From: Pseudodesulfovibrio sediminis
GTDB taxonomy: Bacteria; Desulfobacterota; Desulfovibrionia; Desulfovibrionales; Desulfovibrionaceae
DNA: 64,000 bases
Assembly: GCF_020886695.1 (NCBI RefSeq)
Contig: NZ_AP024485.1
Coordinates: 2,303,001-2,367,000, forward strand
Reading direction: 5' to 3'
The notes beneath the pieces were generated by a model. That model was not told the origin of the DNA. It was given only the letters and a program-made list of their open reading frames with translations, and searched no databases. Both the position numbers and the translations under genes were made by a program. This document shows, one piece after another, positions 50,809 through 59,625 of the stretch; position 1 is the first letter of the stretch; each line of letters opens with the position of its first letter.

Positions 50809-51420
50809 TCACGAACTACCAGGGCGCATCCAAAACGCGATCATGGCGTCCAATAACGTGTCGAAATTCAAACCTCCACTGAGCATATTCGCCTGTCCGG
50901 TAGCTATGAGATGCGCCATACCGTGTACGCCGGACCACAGGGAAAACACCGCTGTATCAAGATCGGCACTACCGAAATGGCCTTTGGCAATGCACTCTTC
51001 CACTGTTGAACGAAATATCGTGTACGTAATGCGCGAACTGACAGCCCACTCGCCATCCAGGTCAACCTGCGTACAGTCCGTGCTGAACATGAGCTGATAA
51101 TAATCCGGTTCCTGATGCGAAAATTCAATGTAGCGCTTACCGCCAATACGCAATCGTTCCACAGGGTCAGGGTACGCTTTCATCCCACGCTCCTGACGCG
51201 CGACATACCGGGCGAAGCCTTCTTCACGGAGCACAGAGAGAATCTCTCGCTTGTTTTTGAAATACCTGTAAATCGCTGCGGGGCTGTATTGAATTTTCCC
51301 CGCGATCCTTCGCAAAGAAACATTCTCGAACCCTTCTTTTACAAAGAGTTGTTTGGCTGCATCCAGAATTCGCTGACGCATCAGCTCCTTATCCTGCTCA
51401 CATCTATTTTTTGTACGCAT
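50809..51420 (-). CDS. TetR-family regulator of the RND operon
   Basis: 203 residues. HTH: RILDAAKQLFVKEGFENVSLRRIAGKIQYSPAAIYRYFKNKREIL, typical TetR/AcrR. The C-terminal ligand domain includes GKRYIEFSHQEPDYYQLMF and VFSLWSGVHGMAHL, as in the WHG subclass. It is the first gene of the operon with the adaptor and pump, so it likely represses its own operon until a pump substrate binds. A palindrome in its promoter (51452-51464) is a probable site. Confidence 0.92.
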   Translation of the reverse strand: MRTKNRCEQDKELMRQRILDAAKQLFVKEGFENVSLRRIAGKIQYSPAAIYRYFKNKREILSVLREEGFARYVARQERGMKAYPDPVERLRIGGKRYIEFSHQEPDYYQLMFSTDCTQVDLDGEWAVSSRITYTIFRSTVEECIAKGHFGSADLDTAVFSLWSGVHGMAHLIATGQANMLSGGLNFDTLLDAMIAFWMRPGSS

Positions 51421-51451
51421 GAATCCGCACTAGCAACACATTTTGGCTTTG

Positions 51452-51464
51452 TAAACAGTGTTTA
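51452..51464. promoter_or_regulatory. TetR operator upstream of the RND operon
   Basis: TAAACA-G-TGTTTA is a perfect 13-base dyad located 31 bases before the TetR start codon, where it would overlap the promoter. Size and sequence resemble TetR-family sites. Confidence 0.55.
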
Positions 51465-51530
51465 GCACTTGTTGCGACACTCATTTGCTTCGTTTGTATC
51501 TATCAGCATGCCAACGCACAGTATATGTCT

Positions 51531-52052
51531 CTATTGTGCATTTTTTGTGAATAATACTGATTTCATTACACAATATACAACAATATGATGAAATGGTTTG
51601 ATCAAAGTAAAATAGACCGGCCCAGCCCAATTTTTATATTTCACCAATGTTACCAAAGAATATCGACGCAACACACTTTCTCCTTCAATTGGTTCGACGA
51701 CGACCCCGATTGTTGCATCCAGGTGGCGATCCTTTCCGGTTGCTATCCAATAGGTCTCCCCATCCGAGTCATCAACAGTGAAAAATGTTGCACTTTCGCC
51801 AGGGTGGATAGGAATTCTCTCCGGTGAAAACTGTACTTTTTCAGAAATTCCCTGCCTGCCTTGGCCCAAGAGTCTAAGCAGCCAGGTCCGAATTCGATAC
51901 AGCATCTGCATCCAGCCGGGCTGATACGACAACACCCCGGCAACAAACTCGCGCAAGGAAATGGAGCCGACATCGGATTTGACCTCAACATAGTCGACAC
52001 CATCATTGAAACCAGCCATTTTTTCCATCCAACCAAGATTCTCGGTATTCAT
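51531..52052 (-). CDS. DUF2867 family protein
   Basis: 173 residues matching DUF2867: VDYVEVKSDVGSISLREFVAGVLSYQPGWMQMLYRIRTWLLRLLG and the second half ATFFTVDDSDGETYWIATGKDRHLDATIGV with the final YFTLIKPFHHIVVYCVMK. The family often occurs as the C-terminus of NAD(P)-binding epimerases but is free-standing here. Function unknown. It begins seven bases after the stop of a TetR gene, so both are in one operon under the tandem operators at 52684-52708. Confidence 0.8.
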   Translation of the reverse strand: MNTENLGWMEKMAGFNDGVDYVEVKSDVGSISLREFVAGVLSYQPGWMQMLYRIRTWLLRLLGQGRQGISEKVQFSPERIPIHPGESATFFTVDDSDGETYWIATGKDRHLDATIGVVVEPIEGESVLRRYSLVTLVKYKNWAGPVYFTLIKPFHHIVVYCVMKSVLFTKNAQ

Positions 52053-52059
52053 ACGAACC

Positions 52060-52668
52060 TCACACTAAAACGCCGTGCAAAACCACATCCAGCAGGGGGC
52101 TCACCTGGGCAACCATGGCTTCAACATCAAACTCCTCGCTGGAAAGCCCGCCGATAAGCGTATTGAGATACAACGCCCAACAGACATGGCCCAGCTCATA
52201 CGGATTCACGTCCTGCCGAACCTCGCCCCGTTCCTTTGCCGCCTCGATGAGTGCCGCCACCAGACCGATCATGGCCTCGATCTGCACCCCGAACTTTTCA
52301 CGCCACTGCCCTTTGGCGAACAATGCTTCCTTTACGACTGACCGCAGAAATATGGTGTGTTCCCCATAATAGGAATAGATCGCGCGGAGCAGATGGAGGA
52401 ACTGTTGCCTGAGGTTCCCGTTTTCCGGAACCGACTCCAACGCCTTGATCGCCACGCCCCCGATCTCGTCGTAGAACGTGGAGAACAACAACGACTTCTT
52501 GTCATTGAAATGCAACCCGATGGTCCCCAACCCTACGCCAGCCTCTTCGGCCAGGGCGCGCATGGTGGTTTTCTTGTACCCGCACCGCGTGATCAGAGAC
52601 CGCGCCGCCTCCTGAATCTGTCGCCGGGTCTCCTGCTTCTGTCTGTCTCTTTTGCCTATCTTCTCCAC
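52060..52668 (-). CDS. TetR-family regulator of the DUF2867 operon
   Basis: 202 residues from a GTG at 52668 with GAGGAG five bases upstream; a longer frame from a TTG at 52683 overlaps the ribosome site. HTH: RRQIQEAARSLITRCGYKKTTMRALAEEAGVGLGTIGLHFNDKKSLL. A C-terminal ligand domain follows. Two palindromes of the TGAAC-N2-GTTCA form lie at once upstream, so it is probably self-repressing and controls the DUF2867 gene. The ligand is unknown. Confidence 0.9.
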   Translation of the reverse strand: MEKIGKRDRQKQETRRQIQEAARSLITRCGYKKTTMRALAEEAGVGLGTIGLHFNDKKSLLFSTFYDEIGGVAIKALESVPENGNLRQQFLHLLRAIYSYYGEHTIFLRSVVKEALFAKGQWREKFGVQIEAMIGLVAALIEAAKERGEVRQDVNPYELGHVCWALYLNTLIGGLSSEEFDVEAMVAQVSPLLDVVLHGVLV

Positions 52669-52683
52669 ACGGTATCTCCTCAA

Positions 52684-52708
52684 TGAACACGTTCACTGAA
52701 CATGTTCA
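52684..52708. promoter_or_regulatory. tandem TetR operators
   Basis: TGAAC-AC-GTTCA (52684-52695) and TGAAC-AT-GTTCA (52697-52708) stand one base apart, giving two dyads with a 13-base centre-to-centre spacing. They begin just upstream of the GAGGAG ribosome site of the regulator gene, ideal for repression. Confidence 0.75.
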
Positions 52709-52877
52709 TTAAGTAGATACCAGCCTCCATGTCAAGTGGATCGATCAACGGGAGTGCTCCTATTCACAAAACAATCAGGCAGTCTTACGCCAAGCAAAGG
52801 CAAAGACATAGCATGCTATAAACTACACATATAGCCCGCTATTGAAATAGCAACAAACTGAAATTGATGGAAATATA

Positions 52878-54101
52878 TTATGACCGGAGAACATCGAGAA
52901 TCTCGATGTTTGCGGCTTGCCAGGCAGGGTATGCCCCTGCCGCCACGCCAAGCACACAGGAACCGAACAGGGTGAAGACCAGACTTGAGGGGTCGATAAT
53001 CAACGGCAATCCCGCCGCAGCGCACCCTATGGCGACAAGAATAACCGTGACCAACACGCCCAGTCCGCCACCAACCGCAGCCATGAGACCAGACTCGAAC
53101 AGGAATTGACGGACAATGTCCCGTCGACGGCCACCCACGGCACGGCGCACCCCGATCTCGACTCGTCGAGCACGGACAACCAGAATCATTATTGAGAGAA
53201 TACCCAGCCCTCCGACACCGAACGAAATGGACGAGGTTATGGCCCCCAGCGTGGTCATGAGGTCCAGGGCCTGCCGCTGGAGCTTGATGGCATCCTTTGG
53301 CGACAGGGCGCTGAAATCATCATCCTGGCCTGCGTCGATGCGATGTCGGTAGCGCATGATGCTTTCTACCGACTCCTCGATCTGTGAAAGGTCGCCTCCC
53401 TCACTCAGTTGAAGGAATACACCGCTGATCCAATCCTGATTACTGGCCCTGCGCATATAGGTAGTCACAGGCAAAAAGACGATCTCATCCTGATTGGCCC
53501 CGGACAGATCAACGCCTTTCTCTTCCATGACGCCAAGGATACGAAAACTGGCCCGGAACACATAGACTTTCTGACCGATGGCCTGCTCGGCAGTCCCGAA
53601 CAAAGCTTCGGCTATGGTTTTACCCAGGACACAGACCATGGCCCGGTCATCCACTTCCTGCCAATTGAAGAAGCGTCCCCTTGCCGGATGAAAACTCCTG
53701 ATCTCCTGATAATTCGGCCAGGTGGCGATAATCTGCGCCGTGACCGTATTTCCTTGGCCGCGCACCGGAAGGGCGGTTGAAACAAACGGCGCCCCTGCCA
53801 GGACAGACGGAGCACCGTCAATCAAGGCCTGCGCGTCTCCAAGGGTGAAGTTTCTGGTTACGCCTGACAATCTGACATTGCCACCTCGGGTAAAACGCAC
53901 CTGTCCGGCCATGACGGCGTAGAGATTGGGGCCGAGCTTCTCGGTCTCCATTTCAGCCTGTCTGACCATAATTTTCGAGACATGCTGGACACCGGTAAAT
54001 GCCAATGCACCGAGAAAGACCCCCAGCATTGCCAGAACCGCACGCAGCTTGTGCGCTGACAGGGAAGAAAGGGCTATGCGAAGGTTAAGGGGCAATAACA
54101 T
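52878..54101 (-). CDS. MacB-like ABC permease
   Basis: 407 residues, with FtsX/MacB architecture: an N-terminal helix (AVLAMLGVFLGALAFTGV), a large periplasmic MacB_PCD domain, and three C-terminal helices (GVGGLGILSIMILVVRARRVEIGVRRAVGGRRRDIVRQFLFES is the coupling region). The cognate ATPase and membrane fusion protein are not adjacent. It is the last gene of a run that begins with a MATE pump and lar genes, 39 bases after the DUF3431 gene. Substrate unknown; MacB relatives move peptides, lipoproteins or macrolides. Confidence 0.88.
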   Translation of the reverse strand: MLLPLNLRIALSSLSAHKLRAVLAMLGVFLGALAFTGVQHVSKIMVRQAEMETEKLGPNLYAVMAGQVRFTRGGNVRLSGVTRNFTLGDAQALIDGAPSVLAGAPFVSTALPVRGQGNTVTAQIIATWPNYQEIRSFHPARGRFFNWQEVDDRAMVCVLGKTIAEALFGTAEQAIGQKVYVFRASFRILGVMEEKGVDLSGANQDEIVFLPVTTYMRRASNQDWISGVFLQLSEGGDLSQIEESVESIMRYRHRIDAGQDDDFSALSPKDAIKLQRQALDLMTTLGAITSSISFGVGGLGILSIMILVVRARRVEIGVRRAVGGRRRDIVRQFLFESGLMAAVGGGLGVLVTVILVAIGCAAAGLPLIIDPSSLVFTLFGSCVLGVAAGAYPAWQAANIEILDVLRS

Positions 54102-54140
54102 TGGGTCAAACTCGTTCTCCGCTGATCGCGGTCGATTCAG

Positions 54141-54806
54141 TTACAGGTACGACTCTCTGTTCCAGGCCGTATTGCCATTGAAAATATGCTGCCATAACCG
54201 CTCAAAGGCATGCCCGGTGTTCATTTCATCGTCCGGGTCGGCCAGAATCAACCGCAGGCAGTACTCATAAAACGCGCGTGGGCGCGTTCTGATGCGTTCG
54301 CCGGTCACACAGAAATTGCCAGTGGGAGCGCGGGACACAATCTGTTCCGGCATGGGTTGGCCAAAGAGTTTTTCAAACAGCGCACCGACCGGTATGTCGC
54401 CCCCCCAGCCTGACCACCGCCCCTTGTTCTCGGGCTTGCGCAGATCATGGGGATTGCCCAACCGATCACATTTAAGCTTGAACCAGGCCAGACCCTTGAA
54501 CGGGACCATTCTCTCCACAACGTCACGGAGCATGTTTTGCAAGATGTCGACAGACGCCCGACCCTGATCATCGATGTGATCAAAAGGGTCTCCCTGCAAA
54601 AACACATTCATATCCGCCAGGCGGTCATAATTGTCGATTATATGGGTAAAATAGGTGTGCGCTTCTCGCCCGATATTTTCTAATTGCACTGCGTTGGAAA
54701 GGGGTGTGTCGCATTTGTCATACACAAGGTAATCATACCCCAGGGCATCGGCCCAGGAGACGTCCTCACGGTATTTGGCTATGATCACAGCGACACGCTT
54801 TTCCAT
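54141..54806 (-). CDS. DUF3431 family protein
   Basis: 221 residues. It matches DUF3431, a family with a glycosyltransferase-like appearance: VAVIIAKYREDVSWADALGYDYLVYDK, the LENIGREAHTYFTHIIDNYDRL region and FLQGDPFDH. The aspartates in YDK and GDPFDH are typical of nucleotide-sugar or metal sites, but I know of no verified activity. It starts three bases after the larC stop, so co-translation is likely, although no link with nickel cofactor synthesis is known. Confidence 0.82.
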   Translation of the reverse strand: MEKRVAVIIAKYREDVSWADALGYDYLVYDKCDTPLSNAVQLENIGREAHTYFTHIIDNYDRLADMNVFLQGDPFDHIDDQGRASVDILQNMLRDVVERMVPFKGLAWFKLKCDRLGNPHDLRKPENKGRWSGWGGDIPVGALFEKLFGQPMPEQIVSRAPTGNFCVTGERIRTRPRAFYEYCLRLILADPDDEMNTGHAFERLWQHIFNGNTAWNRESYL

Positions 54807-54809
54807 ATC

Positions 54810-55574
54810 TCAACCCTGTTCGGGCGTCGTGATAGCAGGCTCCTGCACTACGAAAGCGCGGACATACGTGGGTTGTTCATCCGAGGACCTGCCACCAGAG
54901 CCATAGCCAACGGATTTGACCGACCCCAAGGGCAGTACTCCGTAGTCATCCACAATGGTCTTCAAGATAGCGAGTCCGGTCGGGGTGGCCCGCTCCATGG
55001 CGCAGTCTGAACCAAAGGTGGTCATACCCCGGGCAAGTTCGGCGCAAGCCGGTGCCGGTACAGGCAATCTTCCGTGGGCGCAGTCGACGAAACCAGATCC
55101 CAGATCCACCGGTGAACTGAGCACTTTTTCAACACCCAACGCTTCCAGCAGAACCATGCTTCCACAAATATCAACAATGGTATCCACAGCCCCGATTTCA
55201 TGGAAATGCACGCCTTCGAGATCAACGCCGTGCACTTTGGCTTCTGCTTCACCCAACAACCGGAGTGCCGTTGCGGAGCGTTCCTTGGCTCGCCCGGCAA
55301 TGGAGCTTCCTTCGATGATCTTGATCAGGTCGGTATAATGCCTGAGAGGTTGATCTTCAGTCTGCACGACATCAACATGCCAGGTCCCTATTCCCGAGAC
55401 CTGCTTTTTCGACCATTGCAACTCAAACCCTTTCAAACCCAACGAGTTCAATTCATTGGTCAAATATGCAAAAGCATCATTGCCATGCCATTCTTCCATT
55501 GCATGACTCATGGAAGCCAGCAACATATCGCCACTCACACCGGTCGAACAATCAAGAAACAAGGTCATTTGCAT
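54810..55574 (-). CDS. larC: LarC N-terminal domain, nickel pincer cofactor synthesis
   Basis: 254 residues. LarC inserts nickel into the pincer cofactor of lactate racemase and relatives, using CTP. The N-terminal domain is complete: FLDCSTGVSGDMLLASM, GVHFHEIGAVDTIVDICGS, SSPVDLGSGFVDCAHGRLPVPAPA and GYGSGGRS. The usual second domain (about 150 residues) is absent: the frame ends at a domain boundary and the next gene begins three bases later. In Lactobacillus the two halves are joined by ribosomal frameshifting, but no second half follows here. The gene is preceded by larB at four bases. Confidence 0.9.
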   Translation of the reverse strand: MQMTLFLDCSTGVSGDMLLASMSHAMEEWHGNDAFAYLTNELNSLGLKGFELQWSKKQVSGIGTWHVDVVQTEDQPLRHYTDLIKIIEGSSIAGRAKERSATALRLLGEAEAKVHGVDLEGVHFHEIGAVDTIVDICGSMVLLEALGVEKVLSSPVDLGSGFVDCAHGRLPVPAPACAELARGMTTFGSDCAMERATPTGLAILKTIVDDYGVLPLGSVKSVGYGSGGRSSDEQPTYVRAFVVQEPAITTPEQG

Positions 55575-55578
55575 TATC

Positions 55579-56328
55579 CTATTTTGAGTTTAATACGGCC
55601 ATTTTATTTATTTTATGAGCCAGATATCCTGCCCCGAACCCGTTGTCGATATTCACGACCCCGATCCCTGGAGCGCAGGAGTTCATCATGGTGAGCAGGG
55701 CGGCCAACCCCTGGAAATTGGCACCATATCCAACGCTGGTGGGCAACGCGATGACCGGGGGGACGGCTATCCCGCCCACCACAGACGGCAGTGCCCCTTC
55801 CATACCGGCAACCGCAATGATCGCCGACGCGGAATTTAATTCATCCATTACTGAAAAAAGTCGATGAATGCCAGCGACTCCGCAATCATAATGGCGCTCC
55901 ACATGGCTGCCCAGGAATTCGGCGGTACCAGCGGCCTCTTCGGCAACAGGCTGATCTGAAGTCCCAGCCGAAACCACAACGATTTTGCCTAGGGCAGGAA
56001 CAGCAGGGCTGCCAATGGTGAGCAACAAGGACTTCGGGTCATAGGTGACATCCAGCACCTGAGCCACTGCCTCGGCATGCTCAGGGGCGGCACGTGTACC
56101 CAGCACTCGCCCGTTGTGGGCATGCATGCTTTGAAAAATGGTTGCCACCTGATCCGGGGTCTTGCCCGCACAGTAGACAACTTCCGGCCCGCCTGTCCTG
56201 GCTTCCCGGTTGTGATCGATCTTGGCGCACCCAATATCAACAAACGTCTGCTTTCGCAGCACGCTTTTCATTTCATCACGGGTAATGTTACCCGCCTCAA
56301 AATCATCCAACAGGATATCAAGATTCAT
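55579..56328 (-). CDS. larB: LarB, carboxylase of nickel pincer cofactor synthesis
   Basis: 249 residues from the ATG at 56328; AAGGAG lies eight bases before it and a longer start exists at 56337. LarB carboxylates and hydrolyses nicotinic acid adenine dinucleotide. It has an AIR-carboxylase-like core: VVVSAGTSDQPVAEEAAGTAEFLG, YDCGVAGIHRLFSVM and VAGMEGALPSVVGGIAVPPVIALPTSVGYGANF, with the family end GIGVVNIDNGFGAGYLAHKIN. It overlaps the larE stop (ATGA type) and is followed by larC. Confidence 0.95.
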   Translation of the reverse strand: MNLDILLDDFEAGNITRDEMKSVLRKQTFVDIGCAKIDHNREARTGGPEVVYCAGKTPDQVATIFQSMHAHNGRVLGTRAAPEHAEAVAQVLDVTYDPKSLLLTIGSPAVPALGKIVVVSAGTSDQPVAEEAAGTAEFLGSHVERHYDCGVAGIHRLFSVMDELNSASAIIAVAGMEGALPSVVGGIAVPPVIALPTSVGYGANFQGLAALLTMMNSCAPGIGVVNIDNGFGAGYLAHKINKMAVLNSK

Positions 56329-57080
56329 GGGGACCACTCCTTGAATTCACATGATCGCAAGCCGATCCTCTTGATCAACGCCACGAATTTATCACGATTT
56401 TTTATCATTATTTCAGCATACTGAGGCATGAACTCAACGCTTGCCATCAGGTTATCATGGGAGGCGCGAAGCGTGTCCACGCCACGCTCATGAAAGAACG
56501 TTTCCATGACCTCAACACGATTGAGACCGGTTTCAGTCAGCTCCATACCCAGGGGTAGACGGGTGGCCAGACAACTCTCTGACGGAGTGTTCCAATTCGG
56601 CAACCCGGCATCACAAGCCAGCCTTCTGACCTCGACTTTTGTCAGTCCGACAGCAAGAAGGGGAGAAAACACGGAAAATTCCTTTACGGCACGGAGACCT
56701 GGGCGCTTGGGATCATCATCCGCATTGGTCCCGTCAATGAGCAGGGCCTTGGAATCAAAACCACCCCGCATGACGGAGAAGAGGGTCCGTTTGCAATGGT
56801 AACAGCGGTCGGCTTCATTCGCGCAGACAGCCCTGTCCTGCAGGACATCCACAGGCAGCACGCCATGCCTGATCCCGATATGTTCAGCCACGGCCACAGC
56901 CCGTTGCAGATCCCGTTCGGGCGTCAACGCACTGCGCACTGTGACCGCAATGCACGTATCACCCAGGGCTTTGCGCACGGCATACGCCACCAGACCGCTG
57001 TCAACACCGCCAGACATCGCTATTACCGCCTGCGAATGACCGTCGAATTTCTCTTTAATGCAAGAGATCAATGTATCCAT
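56325..57080 (-). CDS. larE: LarE, sulfur transferase of nickel pincer cofactor synthesis
   Basis: 251 residues from the ATG at 57080. LarE is an ATP pyrophosphatase that adenylates the cofactor precursor and delivers sulfur. The PP-loop is IAMSGGVDSGLVAYA. Three cysteines stand at the expected places: CYHCK (about 95-98) and SESCLATRLPLG (about 173). LarE proteins with three cysteines are thought to carry a [4Fe-4S] cluster supplying sulfur, unlike the single-cysteine sacrificial enzyme of Lactobacillus. An anaerobe would favour this form. larA, the enzyme using the cofactor, is not in the window. Confidence 0.94.
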   Translation of the reverse strand: MDTLISCIKEKFDGHSQAVIAMSGGVDSGLVAYAVRKALGDTCIAVTVRSALTPERDLQRAVAVAEHIGIRHGVLPVDVLQDRAVCANEADRCYHCKRTLFSVMRGGFDSKALLIDGTNADDDPKRPGLRAVKEFSVFSPLLAVGLTKVEVRRLACDAGLPNWNTPSESCLATRLPLGMELTETGLNRVEVMETFFHERGVDTLRASHDNLMASVEFMPQYAEIMIKNRDKFVALIKRIGLRSCEFKEWSP

Positions 57081-57116
57081 GAACAAAGCCTAGCCCAGCA
57101 AAGAGCCCGGTTCAAC

Positions 57117-58511
57117 TCATTTCATCGACGGTGAAAATTCGATGACTTCAATCCTGCGCCAGGGACCTTTCCTGAAACGCCACATGAAAGAAACCGCCAG
57201 AACACTCACATAGAGCATCAGACACATCCAGGGGCCCTGAACGCCCTTCACCCCCACGATATTCAGGATGAGAAGGGGAATAACCATACAGAAGAGCGCA
57301 GCGGAACCCATGATGAGCATGGTAAAACGGGTATCACCAGCTCCTTTTAATCCACCGACATAAATAATCGCCACAGCGTCAATCAACGTGAAGATGGCTG
57401 CATATCGCATTAAAAGTATGCCCATGACGACCACATCATCGAATAGATGCCCGGTTTCTCCTCTTGCCCGAAATAAATTCAAAAGGAATTCAGGAAACAC
57501 AACGAACAGAAGGGCCATTACCGTCATATAGGCGAGAGCTATATGCAGCACAGACTTTGTGGCATACGCCGCTCCATCAGGATTTTTATCACCCATGGCC
57601 TGTCCGACCATGATGCTGGTCGAGATATGCAGCCCAATTGTCGGCAAAAAGGCCAGTGTATAGATGGAAAAGACCGCATTGGTCGAAGCCAGTTCAATCG
57701 GACCAAGACGGCCCACCATGAATACAAAGAATGTTATCGCGAAGATATCAAGAAAGAACTGGACTCCACCTGGCAGGCCGAACCGAAGAAACCGTTTCAT
57801 GAGTGATCCATCGAACCGCCATGCAGAGCGCACGCAATATTCCTCTTCATTGGCGGAAGTGAATATGAGCCATGCATAACAGATGACAGGCACGGTGAAA
57901 CTGAACAATGTGGCTAATCCGGCCCCGACTATTCCCAACTCGGGGAAAGGTCCGATACCGTTGATCAGACAATAATCAAGCGGAATATTGATCAATGTTG
58001 AGGCGATGCTCACGATCATAATCGGCTTGGTGATACCCCGACCGGAAAAGAAACAGGACAGACAGATTCCCAATAGAAAGGGCGCGCTTCCTATGGTCAG
58101 AATCCGAAAATAGACTATTTCCAGTTCCTGAATGGCAGCGGGGTGCCCACCCAAGGCAAACAACGGCTCTGCAATGAACCAGAGGCTAGCAAGAAACAAC
58201 CCAGAGGGGATACTGAACCAGATACCCTGCCACATGGACCGTCCCACCTTCTCAGGCTGCAATGCTCCCGTGTACTGTGCAACAAAGACCCCGAGATACT
58301 CCGCGACACCCATGAAAAATGAAAGGAATAGAAAGGCTGCAATACTTGCAGGCAAAGATGCCCCCAGCGTATCCATGGAATAGTTACCCAAAAAAATGCG
58401 ATCAGTGAATGTCATCACCGTGTTTGAAAGCATACTGACAACCAGTGGTAGTCCTATATCCAACGCTTCTTTGTATCCGCCTTTTGCGCTCCATCGTTTT
58501 ACTATGCTCAT
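57117..58511 (-). CDS. MATE family efflux transporter
   Basis: 464 residues, about 12 membrane helices in two bundles. MATE features: the N-terminal half TDRIFLGNYSMDTLGASLPASIAAFLFLSFFMGVAEYLGVFVAQYTGA and the later GLPGGVQFFLDIFAITFFVFMVGRLG, plus a GQAMGDKNP loop. It is an inner-membrane antiporter for cationic or aromatic compounds, driven by sodium or proton gradients. It is the first gene of a run leading into larEBC, 30 bases upstream of larE. A MarR gene is divergently placed with a palindrome between. Confidence 0.93.
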   Translation of the reverse strand: MSIVKRWSAKGGYKEALDIGLPLVVSMLSNTVMTFTDRIFLGNYSMDTLGASLPASIAAFLFLSFFMGVAEYLGVFVAQYTGALQPEKVGRSMWQGIWFSIPSGLFLASLWFIAEPLFALGGHPAAIQELEIVYFRILTIGSAPFLLGICLSCFFSGRGITKPIMIVSIASTLINIPLDYCLINGIGPFPELGIVGAGLATLFSFTVPVICYAWLIFTSANEEEYCVRSAWRFDGSLMKRFLRFGLPGGVQFFLDIFAITFFVFMVGRLGPIELASTNAVFSIYTLAFLPTIGLHISTSIMVGQAMGDKNPDGAAYATKSVLHIALAYMTVMALLFVVFPEFLLNLFRARGETGHLFDDVVVMGILLMRYAAIFTLIDAVAIIYVGGLKGAGDTRFTMLIMGSAALFCMVIPLLILNIVGVKGVQGPWMCLMLYVSVLAVSFMWRFRKGPWRRIEVIEFSPSMK

Positions 58512-58557
58512 TATCTTTCACTTTTCTTACTATTAATTATCATTGGATACACTTCCG

Positions 58558-58574
58558 TCCATTGCTACAATGGA
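58558..58574. promoter_or_regulatory. MarR operator between MATE and MarR genes
   Basis: TCCATTG-CTA-CAATGGA is a perfect inverted repeat of 7-base arms, located 46 bases upstream of the MATE start and 125 bases upstream of marR. It is the only dyad of that quality in this intergenic stretch. Confidence 0.6.
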
Positions 58575-58699
58575 TTCTCAATCGTTCACCCATGGCACCC
58601 TATACGCAGGTCAACAGATGGTAAAGCTTCAACCGCCTTGATACCTAACTCATAGCGTGCTACTCCGTTTCACATACCACACTGTAATACTAGGAAATT

Positions 58700-59173
58700 A
58701 TGACTGCGCCTCACGATCAATTATTCTTCACTCGACTCGCCAGGATACATCGTCTTTATGCTAAAGCCTTGTCCAAACGTCTCGCTCCCCATGGTGTCAA
58801 TCCAGGGTATCTCGAAATTCTTCACAGTCTTTGGACACGGGACAACGTTACGCAAAAACAACTCCATTCCACACTGGATATCGAGCAGGCAACTCTTTCC
58901 AACACCCTGACACGTATGGAACGCGACGAATTACTGGAACGCACCCGCAACTCCAAGGACCGCCGGGTAACCCAAATACTCCTCACGCATAAGGGGCATT
59001 CTTTGCAGAATGTGGTCAATTCCGCCATTGAAAACCTGCAGTCGATTGTCAACACGGGGTTGACTATTAATGATCGACGCTATTTCAATCGCATTCTTAC
59101 GCAAATGACCGAACATATAGAAGACGATCTGGACGACACTACACTGCTTCTCATAGACGAAATTCAAGATTGA
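58700..59173 (+). CDS. MarR-family regulator
   Basis: 157 residues. Winged HTH of the MarR family: YAKALSKRLAPHGVNPGYLEILHSLWTRDNVTQKQLHSTLDIEQATLSNTLTRMERDELLERTRNSKDRRVTQILLT, with the wing RNSKDRR. Flanking helices serve dimerisation. Divergent from the MATE gene, it probably represses the MATE-lar operon until its ligand (an aromatic or drug-like molecule) binds. No ribosome site stands out before the ATG. Confidence 0.9.
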   Translation: MTAPHDQLFFTRLARIHRLYAKALSKRLAPHGVNPGYLEILHSLWTRDNVTQKQLHSTLDIEQATLSNTLTRMERDELLERTRNSKDRRVTQILLTHKGHSLQNVVNSAIENLQSIVNTGLTINDRRYFNRILTQMTEHIEDDLDDTTLLLIDEIQD

Positions 59174-59625
59174 TCACATATGAGCTGCTTTCTGCTATCT
59201 ACAATGAACCACAAAATATATTTCTTCACAATATCCCCAATTATTCCCACCTGATTAATCCAATCTTATTCCCATCTTTCTTACCACCATCAATGGACCA
59301 CGAATTTTGTCTACAGCAAGTCCATTCCGGGTATACACAGATTTTATAATAGTCATAATCATACGATTTATCGGTATTTTTACTCTTATGCCTCAAGCGG
59401 TGGTCACATTCTTTACCTGATACAGTTTTGAGAAACTGACCCAGCACATTTCGAGAAAAACGGCAAATTTTACATTTTTTTCCATTATTTTTTTTCTATA
59501 AAATCTGCTATACCGTTCCCTAACGGACAACAACTCCCTGTAATTCCATTCCATACTGAAATATCTAGACTTTTTCTAGATCAAGTTGGACAACGTTGTA
59601 CTTTGTTGACAATCTTTGACAGCTT
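59174..59625. promoter_or_regulatory. AT-rich intergenic region with stacked palindromes
   Basis: 452 noncoding bases. Close to the HTH gene are ATCTAGA-N5-TCTAGAT (59563-59581), ACAACGTTGT (59590-59599) and two TTGACA-like elements (near 59604 and 59615). These fit operators and a promoter for the excisionase-like gene. The earlier part is AT-rich with no gene visible. Confidence 0.5.
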
